Origin: Amycolatopsis sp. FDAARGOS 1241
GTDB taxonomy: Bacteria > Actinomycetota > Actinomycetes > Mycobacteriales > Pseudonocardiaceae
Length of the DNA stretch: 64,000 nt
Assembly (NCBI RefSeq): GCF_016889705.1
Contig: NZ_CP069526.1
Coordinates: forward strand, 7,902,001-7,966,000
Direction of reading: 5' to 3'
The position numbers and the translations under genes are program-made. Under the pieces are notes generated by a model. The model ran no database searches, was not told where the DNA came from, and saw nothing but the letters and a program-made list of their open reading frames with translations. Positions 43,214-51,706 of the stretch are shown here, piece after piece (the first letter of the stretch is position 1; every line of letters starts with the position of its first letter).

Positions 43214-44550
43214 CAGACCTGCCCCCCGGCCAGCGCGACTTGGGCCCGCAGTGCGGGTTTGCGCAGGTACACCGCCCACGTCACGCCCACGCAGACCGCG
43301 TAGAACACCAGGAACCCGACGAACGCCGGCACCCCGCTGTGCGCGTCGGCGAACGACTGCCGGAAGGCGAGGTTGATGAAGAGGCCGCCCAATGCCCCGA
43401 TCGCGCCCGCGAGCCCGATCAGCGCGCCCGACAGGCGGCGGGCCTTGAGCAGCTCCGCGGCTTCGTCGCCACCGGCGTCGATGGCCGCGCGTGCCTTCAC
43501 CTGGAAGATCGCCGGGATCATCTTGTACGTCGAGCCGTTGCCGACGCCCGTCAGCACGAACAGGACGATGAACGCGACCGTGAACAGCACCAGGGACTTC
43601 GCCGATGACGCCAGCACCAGCACCACCGTCGCCAGCGCCATCGCGCCGAACGTCGCGAACGTGACACGGCCGCCACCGAGCCGGTCGGACAGCCAGCCGC
43701 CGAGTGGCCGCGCGAGAGAGCCCAGTAGCGGCCCGAGGAAGGTCACCGCCGCGGCCTGCAGCGGTGTACGGCCGAACTGGTTCTGCAGCACCAGCCCGAA
43801 TGCGAAGCTGTACCCGATGAACGAACCGAACGTCCCGACGTACAGCAGGGACATGACCCAGGTGTGTCCATAATGGACGACGTCGCGCATCGCCTTCGTG
43901 TCACCGCGGACGGTGGCCAGGTTGTCCATGAACAGCGCGGCGCACAAGGCGGCGATCACGATCAGCGGGAGGTACACGAACAGCACGACCCGCGGCGCCG
44001 TGGCCCCGGCCGTGCCGATGACGAGCAGGCCCACGAGCTGGATCACGGCGACGCCGAGGTTGCCGCCGCCGGCGTTGAGGCCGAGCGCCCAGCCCTTGTA
44101 CCTCTCGGGGTAGAAGGTGTTGATGTTCGTCATCGACGACGCGAAGTTGCCGCCGCCGACGCCACCTAGCGCCGCCATCAGCACGAACGTGCCCAGCGAC
44201 GTCCCGGGGTGCAGCACGATCGCCGTCAGCACCGTCGGCACCAGCAGCAGGGCGGCGCTGAAGATCGTCCAGTTGCGCCCGCCGAACTTCGCCACGGCGA
44301 AGGTGTAGGGCAGCCGCATGACCGCACCCACGAGGGTCGGGGTGGACACGAGCAGGAACTTGTCGGCGGCCGAGAACCCGTAGGCGGGCCCCATGAACAG
44401 CACGACGACCGACCACAGTGTCCAGATCGAGAACCCGATGTGCTCGGCGAACACGGAGAACCACAGGTTGCGCCGGGCGATCCGCTTCCCGGTCGACTCC
44501 CAGAAGGTCTCTTCCTCGGGTTCCCAGTGCTCGATCCAGCGGGCCTTCAT
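43213..44550 (-). CDS. narK: Nitrate/nitrite transporter NarK
   Basis: A 445-residue major-facilitator protein with about 12 membrane helices, importing nitrate and/or exchanging nitrite. The nitrate signature regions are visible: 'GGVGGGNFASSMTNINTFYP' and 'YKGWALGLNAGGGNLGVAVI' in the first half, and 'GVGNGSTYKMIPAIFQ' in the second. I start at the ATG at 44550 because GAGGAGG lies 5 bases upstream; the ATG at 44574 overlaps the stop of the upstream flavoprotein gene (ATGA) and would add 8 residues. Either way the gene is translationally close-coupled within the nas-nir operon. Confidence 0.94.
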   Translation of the reverse strand: MKARWIEHWEPEEETFWESTGKRIARRNLWFSVFAEHIGFSIWTLWSVVVLFMGPAYGFSAADKFLLVSTPTLVGAVMRLPYTFAVAKFGGRNWTIFSAALLLVPTVLTAIVLHPGTSLGTFVLMAALGGVGGGNFASSMTNINTFYPERYKGWALGLNAGGGNLGVAVIQLVGLLVIGTAGATAPRVVLFVYLPLIVIAALCAALFMDNLATVRGDTKAMRDVVHYGHTWVMSLLYVGTFGSFIGYSFAFGLVLQNQFGRTPLQAAAVTFLGPLLGSLARPLGGWLSDRLGGGRVTFATFGAMALATVVLVLASSAKSLVLFTVAFIVLFVLTGVGNGSTYKMIPAIFQVKARAAIDAGGDEAAELLKARRLSGALIGLAGAIGALGGLFINLAFRQSFADAHSGVPAFVGFLVFYAVCVGVTWAVYLRKPALRAQVALAGGQV

Positions 44551-44570
44551 GGTGTCCTCCTCGATCGGGG

Positions 44571-45992
44571 TCATTGAGCCGCCAGCCAGCCGGCGACGGC
44601 GGAGACGGTGTCGTGGCAGCCGCCGCAGCCCGTGGTGGCGCGGGTGGCGCGGGCCAGCGCGGCGACGTCCGTGGCGCCGCCGCGCCACGCCTCGACGAGC
44701 CGGCCCTTGGTCACGGCGTTGCAGCGGCAGATCAGGGCCGAGGCCGGCAGGTCGACGGGGCTCGCGGCGGCCGGCGCGCCCGCGGGCAGCGCGCGGCCGA
44801 GCAGCACGGCGAGCCGGTCTTCCGGCAGCGGGATCCCGCGGTCATGCAACTGCGTGACGGTCGCGGCGGCGTCGGGCAGGCCGAGCAGGATCGCGCCCGT
44901 CACACGGTTGTCGCGGACCACGAGCTTGCCGTAGCGGCCCCCCGACGGGTCGTCGATGGTGAGCACGTCGGCGTCGGTGTGGTCGCCGGCGTGGGTTTCC
45001 CCAAGAGCCGTGAGGTCGACGCCCCGCGCCTTGAGCCGCGTGACGACCCGCGTGCCGCGGTAGCGCGCGGCCGTGTCGGCGCCGGTGAGCAGGTCGGCGA
45101 GTACCGCGGCCTGTTCCCACGCGGGCTGCACCAGCCCCGCCGGTGCGTGGTCGTGCCGGGCGCAGTCACCGAGGGCGTGGATGCGGCCGTCGCTGGTGCG
45201 CAACAGGTCGTCGACGAGCACGCCGCGGTCCACGGCCAGGCCCGCCGCCTCGGCGAGTGTTGTCTCCGGGCGGACTCCCGCGGCCACCACGACGAGATCG
45301 GCGGGCACGAAGCTGCCGTCGTCGAGTTTCAGGCCGTCGCCGGGCAGGTGGCGCGCGGCCGTCGCGTCGAAGCGGAAGCTCACGCCCAGCTCGGCGAGCC
45401 GCCGCGCGAGCACCCGGCCGGCGCCGGCGTCGAGCTGACGTTCCATCACGTGCCCGTGGGGGTGGACGACGGTGACGTTCGCGCCGCGCCCGGCGAGCCC
45501 GCGGGCGGCTTCGAGGCCGAGCAGCCCGCCGCCGAGCACCGCGAGGGGAGCGCCCGGTTGCGCCGCGTCGAGGATGCGGGCGCAGTCGTCGAGGGTGCGG
45601 AAGGTCAGCACGCCGGGGCCGGGTTCGAGCCCGTCGACCGGCGGCAGCCACGGTTCGGCACCGGTGGCGAGCACCAGCGCGTCGTAGCCGAGGACGCCGC
45701 CGGTGGTCTCGACCACTCGGTTCTCGCGGTCGATAGCGACCACGGATTCCCCCACGCGCAGGTCGACGTTCGCGCGGGCGGCCCATTCCTCGTCGTGCAG
45801 CCGCACGGTGGCCGCGGTCATCCCTCCTGCGAGCACCGACGACAGCAGCACCCGGTTGTACGCGGGGTGCGGCTCGGCGCCGACGATCGTGAGCCGCACC
45901 CGTTCGGCGTCCGGGTCCCGGCGGCGGATCTCGTCGGCCAGCCGCGCGCCCGCCATGCCGTACCCGGCGACGACCACGTGCCGGGCGCTCAT
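44571..45992 (-). CDS. FAD-dependent oxidoreductase with BFD-like 2Fe-2S domain (NasC/NasB-type electron-transfer subunit)
   Basis: A 473-residue flavoprotein that should pass electrons from NAD(P)H to the nitrate reductase NasA. The FAD motif is 'VVVAGYGMAGARLADEIRRR', the NAD(P)H motif 'LAVLGGGLLGLEAARGLAGR', and the C-terminal BFD-like domain has cysteines in 'ALICRCNAVTKG' and 'TGCGGCHDTVSA'. It is related to the first half of NirB, but stops before the siroheme domains. It overlaps nasA and is adjacent to narK, which places it with nitrate rather than nitrite reduction. Confidence 0.9.
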   Translation of the reverse strand: MSARHVVVAGYGMAGARLADEIRRRDPDAERVRLTIVGAEPHPAYNRVLLSSVLAGGMTAATVRLHDEEWAARANVDLRVGESVVAIDRENRVVETTGGVLGYDALVLATGAEPWLPPVDGLEPGPGVLTFRTLDDCARILDAAQPGAPLAVLGGGLLGLEAARGLAGRGANVTVVHPHGHVMERQLDAGAGRVLARRLAELGVSFRFDATAARHLPGDGLKLDDGSFVPADLVVVAAGVRPETTLAEAAGLAVDRGVLVDDLLRTSDGRIHALGDCARHDHAPAGLVQPAWEQAAVLADLLTGADTAARYRGTRVVTRLKARGVDLTALGETHAGDHTDADVLTIDDPSGGRYGKLVVRDNRVTGAILLGLPDAAATVTQLHDRGIPLPEDRLAVLLGRALPAGAPAAASPVDLPASALICRCNAVTKGRLVEAWRGGATDVAALARATRATTGCGGCHDTVSAVAGWLAAQ

Positions 45993-48043
45993 GCGTCCAC
46001 TTCTTCGTCCACCTTGGACAGCGCGACCGCGCACACCTTGAACTCGGGCATGCGGCTGACCGGGTCGAGCGCGGGGTTCGTCAGCAGGTTCGCGCGGCCT
46101 TCGCCGGGGAAGTGGAACGGCAGGAACACCAGGTCGGGCTTGAGCGAACCGACACAGCGGACGCGGGCGACCGTCTCGCCGCGGCGCGACCGCACGCAGG
46201 CGCGTCCACCGTCTTCGAGACCGGCGCGCGCGGCCGTCTCGGGGTGGACCTCCACGAACACCTCTCCGACGACGTCGACGAGCTCCGCGATCCGGCGGGT
46301 CTGGGCGCCGGACTGGTAGTGCTGCAGCACGCGGCCGGTGGTGGCCTGCAACGGGAATTCGGCGTCGGGCAGTTCGGCGGGTCCCGTGTGGTCGACCGCG
46401 GCGAAGCGGGCGCGGCCGTCGGGGTGGGCGAAGCGGTCGAGGAACAGCCGCGGGGTGCCGGGGTGGTCCTCGGCGGGGACGGGCCAGTGCAGCTCTTCGC
46501 CCGAGCGGAGCCGGTCGTAGGTGATGCCGGAGTAGTCGGCGGCGCCGCCCTTCGAAGCTTTCCGCAGTTCTTCGAAGACTTCGCGCGCGTGCGTCGGGAA
46601 CCGGTCGGCGGGTTGGCCGAGGCGAGTGGCGAGGTCGTGGAGCACGTCGAGGTCGGACCGGACGCCGGCCGGCGCGTCGACGGCCTTGCGGCGCAGGAGG
46701 ATCCGGCCTTCGAGGTTGGTTAGCGTCCCGTCCTCCTCCGCCCACTGCATGACCGGGAGGACGACGTCGGCGCGCTCGGCGGTCTCGGACAGCACGAAGT
46801 CGGCGACGACGAGGAAATCCAAGGCGGACAGCCGGTCTTGAACCGCGCTCGAGCGCGGAGCAGACACCACGACGTTGCTGCCGAAGACGAGCAGCGCCTT
46901 CGGCCCGTCGTCACGGCCCAGGGCGTCGAGCAGTTCGGTGGCCGACCGGCCCGGCCCCGGCAGGGTTTCCGGGGCCACGCCCCAGACTCCGGCCACGTGC
47001 GCGCGGGCGGCGGGGTCGTCGATCTTCCGGTAGCCGGGGAGCTGGTCGGCCTTCTGGCCGTGCTCTCGCCCGCCCTGGCCGTTGCCCTGGCCGGTGAGGC
47101 AGCCGAACCCCGAGCCGGACCTGCCGGGTAAACCGAGCGCGAGCGCCAGGTTGATCCACCCGCCGACGGTCGCGGTGCCCGTCGCGTGCTGCTCGGTACC
47201 GCGAGCGGTGAGGACGTAGGCGTTGCGCGCATTGCCGAGCAGTTCGGCAGCGCGACGCTGGTCGGCGGCCGAGACGCCGGTCACGCGCTCGGCCCGCTCC
47301 GGCCACCACGAGGCGGCGATGCGCCACGCCTCGTCGAAGCCGGCCGTCCGAAGGTCCACATAGGACTTGTCGAGGTGGCCCTCGGCGACCACGGCGTGCA
47401 GGATCCCCAGCGCCAGTGCCAGATCCGTGCCCGGCGCGGGTGCGAGGTGCAAGCCGGCGAGCTCGGCCGTCGGCGTCCGGCGCGGGTCGACGACGATCAG
47501 CTCGGCGCCGCGCACGTGCTGCACGAACGGCGGCATCGTCTCCGCCGGGTTCGCCCCCGCGAGCAGCACGACGTCGGCGCCGGCGAGGTCCGTCACGAGG
47601 AACGGCAACCCGCGGTCCGCGCCGAACGCCTTCAGCCCCGCCGCGGCGGCCGACGACATGCAGAAGCGGCCGTTGTAGTCGATCTGCGAAGTGCCCAGCG
47701 CGACACGGGCGAACTTTCCGAGCAGGTAAGCCTTTTCGTTGGTGAGCCCGCCGCCGCCGAACACCGCGACGGAGTCGGCGCCGTGCCGGCTGCGGAGGTC
47801 ACGCAACCTCGCCGCCACGACGTCCAGCGCCTCGGCCCAGCTCGCGGGGGCGAGGTCACCGCCGCGCCGCACGAGCGGCGTCGTCAGGCGGTCGCCACCG
47901 CGCAGGAGGTCACCGGACGTCCAGCCCTTCTGGCACAGGCCCCCGGCGTTGACCGGGAAGTCGCGCGGGGCGACGCGCGTGCCCTCCAGGCGCATCCCGC
48001 ACTGCAGCGCGCAGTAGGGGCAATGCGTGTCGACGTGCGGCAC
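45989..48043 (-). CDS. nasA: Assimilatory nitrate reductase catalytic subunit (molybdopterin oxidoreductase)
   Basis: A 684-residue molybdopterin guanine dinucleotide enzyme. The N-terminal 4Fe-4S site has Cys8, Cys11, Cys15 ('HCPYCALQCGM') and Cys37 ('GLCQKGW'). The cofactor-binding core ('YNGRFCMSSAAAAGLKAFG', 'GANPAETMPPFVQHV') and C-terminal domain ('ATTGRVLQHYQSGAQTRRIA') match cytoplasmic assimilatory nitrate reductases; there is no Tat signal. The GTG start has a GAGGAG site. It is first in the nas-nir operon and is preceded by a GlnR-like box ~70 bases upstream. The molybdenum cofactor enzyme MoeZ is encoded nearby, but its position is conserved without nasA elsewhere. Confidence 0.94.
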   Translation of the reverse strand: MPHVDTHCPYCALQCGMRLEGTRVAPRDFPVNAGGLCQKGWTSGDLLRGGDRLTTPLVRRGGDLAPASWAEALDVVAARLRDLRSRHGADSVAVFGGGGLTNEKAYLLGKFARVALGTSQIDYNGRFCMSSAAAAGLKAFGADRGLPFLVTDLAGADVVLLAGANPAETMPPFVQHVRGAELIVVDPRRTPTAELAGLHLAPAPGTDLALALGILHAVVAEGHLDKSYVDLRTAGFDEAWRIAASWWPERAERVTGVSAADQRRAAELLGNARNAYVLTARGTEQHATGTATVGGWINLALALGLPGRSGSGFGCLTGQGNGQGGREHGQKADQLPGYRKIDDPAARAHVAGVWGVAPETLPGPGRSATELLDALGRDDGPKALLVFGSNVVVSAPRSSAVQDRLSALDFLVVADFVLSETAERADVVLPVMQWAEEDGTLTNLEGRILLRRKAVDAPAGVRSDLDVLHDLATRLGQPADRFPTHAREVFEELRKASKGGAADYSGITYDRLRSGEELHWPVPAEDHPGTPRLFLDRFAHPDGRARFAAVDHTGPAELPDAEFPLQATTGRVLQHYQSGAQTRRIAELVDVVGEVFVEVHPETAARAGLEDGGRACVRSRRGETVARVRCVGSLKPDLVFLPFHFPGEGRANLLTNPALDPVSRMPEFKVCAVALSKVDEEVDA

Positions 48044-48088
48044 GGGCGCTCCTCGGGGTCGGCGATGGCCCCGACGCTAAGCACGCCG

Positions 48089-48126
48089 TGTTACCTGGAA
48101 ACGCTGGAATGTTTCAGGCAGTTGAC
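48089..48126 (-). promoter_or_regulatory. GlnR-like box upstream of the nas-nir operon
   Basis: On the minus strand GTCAA-N6-GAAAC (48126 to 48111) matches the actinobacterial GlnR half-box pattern gTnAC-N6-GaAAC in 9 of 10 defined positions. A further TAACA lies two 11-base steps downstream (minus strand, near 48089-48093), so the region has helical-turn periodicity. It is less GC-rich than its flanks and sits 70-85 bases before the nasA start, where an activator site is expected. Confidence 0.5.
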
Positions 48127-48161
48127 ATCACTCGCCGCTTCACCCCACCGAGCGGTGAGGT

Positions 48162-48959
48162 CTAGAGGGTCGCGCTCACCTCGCGCGCCGCCACGCGCAG
48201 CCCGTCCAGGGCCGCGCCGGTCGAGCGCGGGTTCAACGCGTTGCCGGCCAAGCGGAACAGCACCGCGCGCAGCAGCAGCTGAGGCCACTCCGGCAGGTGC
48301 GCCCACCGGTCGAGCAGGGCACCCGTCGCGCCGCCCCACGCAAGGGCGTCGACGGCGGCCACGGCGGCGCCGTATTCCCCCGGGCGGTAGTACGGCACGA
48401 AGTCGACGATCCCGGGAGCCGCGTCGCCATCGAAGAGCACGCCCGCGAGGAGTTCGCCGTGGGCGACCTGCAGCGGCAGCTTGATCGGCCGGCGCGCCGG
48501 AGCCAGCACCTCGAACCAGCGGCCGCCCTTGGCTTCGTCGAGTGGGAGCTCGAGCTCCTCCCACGCGATGCGGTCGGCGATCGCGTCGAGGTCGTCGCGG
48601 GCGGACAGGAAATCCGGGCGCGGCAGATCGGCGGTGGCGCGGTGGAGCTTCACGGCGGCGAGCAGCGCACCGTCGGCGCGGTGCTCGGGGGTGCCCGCGA
48701 CGTACCGCCACGCCGACCAGTCACCGACGATCCAGCGGCCGTCGCTCGCGCGCACCGGCTTGGCGACGCGCAGGCCCGGCTCGTCGACGTGGTCGAGCGC
48801 GCGGGCGGTCCACAGCGTGCGGGAGCGGTCCTTCACCGGCTTCAGGACCAGGTCGCCGCAGAGCCACGCCGACGAATCCGGCAACGGCGAAACCGCGCCG
48901 CTGTCGCCGCCGAACGCCGCGCACACCCGTCCCGGGGGCCGTTCGAGAGTGGACCGCAC
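48162..48959 (-). CDS. TIGR02569-family protein (degenerate aminoglycoside-phosphotransferase-like fold)
   Basis: A 265-residue actinobacterial protein. It begins 'RPPGRVCAAFGGDSGAVSPL' with 'GDLVLKPVKDRSRTLW' following, as in the TIGR02569 family. The middle 'VAHGELLAGVLFDGDAAPGI' then 'VDFVPYYRPGEYG' lines up with the H-G-D...N and I-D-F motifs of APH-type kinases, but Asp is replaced by Glu and the Asn by Leu/Phe, so catalysis is doubtful. The M. tuberculosis homologue Rv3205c likewise sits beside moeB1/moeZ. Start GTG. No function is known. Confidence 0.82.
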   Translation of the reverse strand: MRSTLERPPGRVCAAFGGDSGAVSPLPDSSAWLCGDLVLKPVKDRSRTLWTARALDHVDEPGLRVAKPVRASDGRWIVGDWSAWRYVAGTPEHRADGALLAAVKLHRATADLPRPDFLSARDDLDAIADRIAWEELELPLDEAKGGRWFEVLAPARRPIKLPLQVAHGELLAGVLFDGDAAPGIVDFVPYYRPGEYGAAVAAVDALAWGGATGALLDRWAHLPEWPQLLLRAVLFRLAGNALNPRSTGAALDGLRVAAREVSATL

Positions 48960-49054
48960 AAGGTGCCAAGGTACTCGCCCCGGCGCGCCACGATCGTGAA
49001 GACGCGCTGGTCACGGACCGTTTTCTCATTCCGGACACGACCGGCCGAAACGCC

Positions 49055-49089
49055 GTGAGGGCCCCCTCGGAAACCGAGGAGACCCTCAC
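49055..49089 (-). terminator. Interrupted hairpin downstream of moeZ
   Basis: GTGAGGG (49055-49061) pairs with CCCTCAC (49083-49089), and inside it CCTCGG (49065-49070) pairs with CCGAGG (49074-49079) around an AAA loop. It lies 13 bases beyond the moeZ stop and before the TIGR02569 start, so it should separate the two same-strand genes. Confidence 0.65.
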
Positions 49090-49101
49090 GCGCGGGAACT
49101 G

Positions 49102-50283
49102 TCAGTACGTCGGCAGGCTCGGGTCGATCTGCCTGGCCCAGGCCAGGACGCCGCCGCCGAGGTGCGTCGCGTCCTTGAACCCGGCCGCGTGCAGCGCGGC
49201 CAGCGCCTCCGCCGAACGCGCACCCGACTTGCAGTGCAGCACGATCGGCTTGTCCTGCGGCAGCTCGGCGAGCGCCTCGCCCGAGAGGATCCGGTCCTTC
49301 GGGATCAGCGTCGCGCCCTTGATGTTCACGATCTCGTACTCGTGCGTCTCGCGGACGTCGATCAGGGCGAAGTTGTCGCCGTTGTCGAACTTGGCCTTGA
49401 GCTCCGCCGGCGTGATCGTGCTGCCCGACGCGGCCTCCTGGGCCTCGTCCGACACGACACCGCAGAATGCGTCGTAGTCGATCAGCTCGGTGATCTTCGG
49501 GGTCTCCGGGTCCTTGCGGATCTTGACCTCGCGGTACTTCATCTCCAGCGCGTCGTAGCTGATGAGCCGGCCGAGCAGCGGCTCACCGATGCCGGTGATG
49601 AGCTTGATCGCCTCGGTCACCATGATCGAGCCGATGGACGCGCACAGCACGCCCAGCACGCCACCCTCGGCGCAGGAGGGCACCATGCCGGGAGGCGGCG
49701 GCTCGGGGTAGAGGTCGCGGTAGTTCAGGCCCTTGCCGTTGGGCGCGTCCTCCCAGAAGACGCTGACCTGGCCTTCGAACCGGAAGATCGAGCCCCACAC
49801 GTACGGCTTGCCCAGCAGCACGGCGGCGTCGTTCACCAGGTAGCGCGTGGCGAAGTTGTCGGTGCCGTCGAGGATCAGGTCGTACTGGCGGAAGATCTCC
49901 AGCGCGTTCGACGATTCGAGCCGCTCGACGTGCAGGTGCACCTTGACGAACGGGTTGATTTCGGCGATCGACTCCTGCGCCGACGCGGCCTTGAGCTTCC
50001 CGACGTCCGAGACGCCGTGGATGACCTGGCGCTGCAGGTTCGACTCGTCGACCACGTCGAAATCGATGATCCCGAGCGTGCCCACCCCCGCCGCGGCGAG
50101 GTAGAGCAGCGCGGGGCTGCCGAGGCCGCCGGCACCGATCACCAGTACCTTCGCGTTCTTCAGCCGCTTCTGCCCGATCACCCCGACGTCCGGGATGATG
50201 AGGTGCCGGCTGTAGCGCGCCACCTCTTCCTTCGTGAGCTCGGCAGCCGGCTCCACGAGCGGCGGCAGTGCCGTGTCTGACAT
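49102..50283 (-). CDS. moeZ: Adenylyltransferase/sulfurtransferase MoeZ (ThiF/MoeB plus rhodanese)
   Basis: A 393-residue enzyme that adenylates and thiocarboxylates ubiquitin-like sulphur carriers (MoaD for molybdenum cofactor, CysO for cysteine, ThiS-type carriers). The N-terminal ThiF domain has 'VIGAGGLGSPALLYLAAAGV' and 'DGTDNFATRYLVND'; the C-terminal rhodanese domain carries the persulphide cysteine in 'VLHCKSGARSAEAL'. The ATG at 50283 has GGAGG five bases upstream and is preferred to a second ATG at 50295. Its counterpart is Rv3206c in the same gene order. It would supply sulphur for the cofactor used by NasA. Confidence 0.95.
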   Translation of the reverse strand: MSDTALPPLVEPAAELTKEEVARYSRHLIIPDVGVIGQKRLKNAKVLVIGAGGLGSPALLYLAAAGVGTLGIIDFDVVDESNLQRQVIHGVSDVGKLKAASAQESIAEINPFVKVHLHVERLESSNALEIFRQYDLILDGTDNFATRYLVNDAAVLLGKPYVWGSIFRFEGQVSVFWEDAPNGKGLNYRDLYPEPPPPGMVPSCAEGGVLGVLCASIGSIMVTEAIKLITGIGEPLLGRLISYDALEMKYREVKIRKDPETPKITELIDYDAFCGVVSDEAQEAASGSTITPAELKAKFDNGDNFALIDVRETHEYEIVNIKGATLIPKDRILSGEALAELPQDKPIVLHCKSGARSAEALAALHAAGFKDATHLGGGVLAWARQIDPSLPTY

Positions 50284-50402
50284 CGGGTCCTCCATACTCG
50301 CGCGGATCGCGTAGTCAATCCCAGTATCCACAACGCGCGCTGGCAAGGTGGGCTTCCCGGTGTCCGGATCGTGGGACGGGGCTTGCTTTGTGCCGCCCGG
50401 TG

Positions 50403-51644
50403 CTACTGAGCGCGCGGCGTCGGGTTCGGCCAGGCGTTGGGCACGCACGTGTGGTGGTCCGAGGCGACCTTGCCCTTGTCGCCGCCGGGGATGTTGTTGA
50501 GCATCGCCACGTAGTCGTCGGCGACGCCGAAGGACTGCTGCATCATCACGGGCGCCGGCTGGCTGTTGCCGGGGCAGCCGACGTGGATATTGCCCAGCGC
50601 GTGGCCCACCTCGTGGTTGATCGCGTACTGACGGTAACCTGTCATGTCCGCGCCGTAGACCATCGCGCCCCGCACCCAGCGCGCGAGGTTGATGAGCACC
50701 CGGCCCATGCTGCGGCGGTAGCAGGACGCCTCGAACTTGATCTGAAAACCGCACGCGTCGGCGCGGTGCGTGGTGTTCGGCGAGGTCAGGCTCACGCGGA
50801 AGCTCGGGTCCGGGTAGCTCGCGTCGACGCGCTGCAGCCGGATCTCGCCGTTCCACGTCCAGCTGCGCGGGTCGGACAGGATCCCCTGCACGGCCGTCGC
50901 GAAGCTGTCGTCGCCGGCGTAGCTCGCCGGGTCGATGCCGTCCTCGACCTCGACGGTGTAGGTGTAGAGCTTGCCGCTCTTGCCGACGACCGGGCCCGAG
51001 CCGGGCACCACGTGCCACGTGCCCTTGCCGGCCTCGGTGAAGTTTCCGCCCGCCGGCAGTTCGGCCGTCGGCACGTTCACGTCCACCGGCTTGGCCGGGT
51101 TCTCCGGGATGGCCTGGCCGCCGTCGATCGCGCCCGCCGCCGCGTCACCCACCGCCGATTCACTACTGCCCGTGCCGGCCGACGAACCGGGCTCGGCGGG
51201 GCTGGTCGCGGTGTTCACCACGACCAGCACGGTGATGACAACGAGGATCGGCAGCGCGTACACGCGCCAGCCGTACGTCTTCACGAACCGGCCGACACCG
51301 GGCTTCTTCTTGGCCGCCGGCCGGCGCGGCGCCTCGCCGGAGTCGTCCTCCCCCTTCGGCTGCCACGACGCCTTCAGCGGCTCGGCACTCGTGCGGCGCG
51401 AGCCGGGGCGGTAGCGGTCGTCGCCCAGGCGCTGCGCGGGCGGCTTCGACGGCCGGAACTGGCCGACGCGCGGCGAGCCCGTGTCCGTGAGGGAGGAGTT
51501 CTGCGAGCTCGGTGAGCTCTGTGCTGCTGTCCTGGTACTGCGCGATGAGCTCGACGTCGTACGCCTCGCGGATCCGGCGTACGAGGCCCGCCGGTTCTCT
51601 CCTCGTGCGTCCTTCGGCCGGTCCACCGCCACAGGGTGCCACAT
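50403..51644 (-). CDS. DUF3152 protein, putative membrane-anchored metzincin-like peptidase
   Basis: A protein of up to 413 residues. A disordered cytoplasmic N-terminus precedes a membrane helix ('VYALPILVVITVLVVVNTAT', ~residues 127-146) and an extracellular DUF3152 domain. The domain contains H-E-V-G-H-A-L-G-N-I-H in 'AINHEVGHALGNIHVGC', a full HExxHxxGxxH metzincin zinc motif, with methionines in 'APVMMQQSFG' that could form the Met-turn. Cysteines at 'DACGF', 'ASCYRR', 'GCPG' and 'HTCVP' suggest disulphides. The start is uncertain: good codon usage in this frame begins only near 51490, and a different frame looks coding from ~51500 to 51600. Confidence 0.8.
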   Translation of the reverse strand: MWHPVAVDRPKDARGENRRASYAGSARRTTSSSSRSTRTAAQSSPSSQNSSLTDTGSPRVGQFRPSKPPAQRLGDDRYRPGSRRTSAEPLKASWQPKGEDDSGEAPRRPAAKKKPGVGRFVKTYGWRVYALPILVVITVLVVVNTATSPAEPGSSAGTGSSESAVGDAAAGAIDGGQAIPENPAKPVDVNVPTAELPAGGNFTEAGKGTWHVVPGSGPVVGKSGKLYTYTVEVEDGIDPASYAGDDSFATAVQGILSDPRSWTWNGEIRLQRVDASYPDPSFRVSLTSPNTTHRADACGFQIKFEASCYRRSMGRVLINLARWVRGAMVYGADMTGYRQYAINHEVGHALGNIHVGCPGNSQPAPVMMQQSFGVADDYVAMLNNIPGGDKGKVASDHHTCVPNAWPNPTPRAQ

Positions 51645-51706
51645 CCGGACCGTGCTGCTCTCGGCGACTGGCTGATGACCGAAAGCTGATCACTCACTCG
51701 TTCGGA

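Noticed and set aside
51163..51693. A separate 176-residue protein in the frame that looks coding at 51,500-51,600.
   Set aside because: Good codon use lasts only ~100 bases; the rest is antisense or shadow of DUF3152, so I report it as a frame anomaly and not as a gene.
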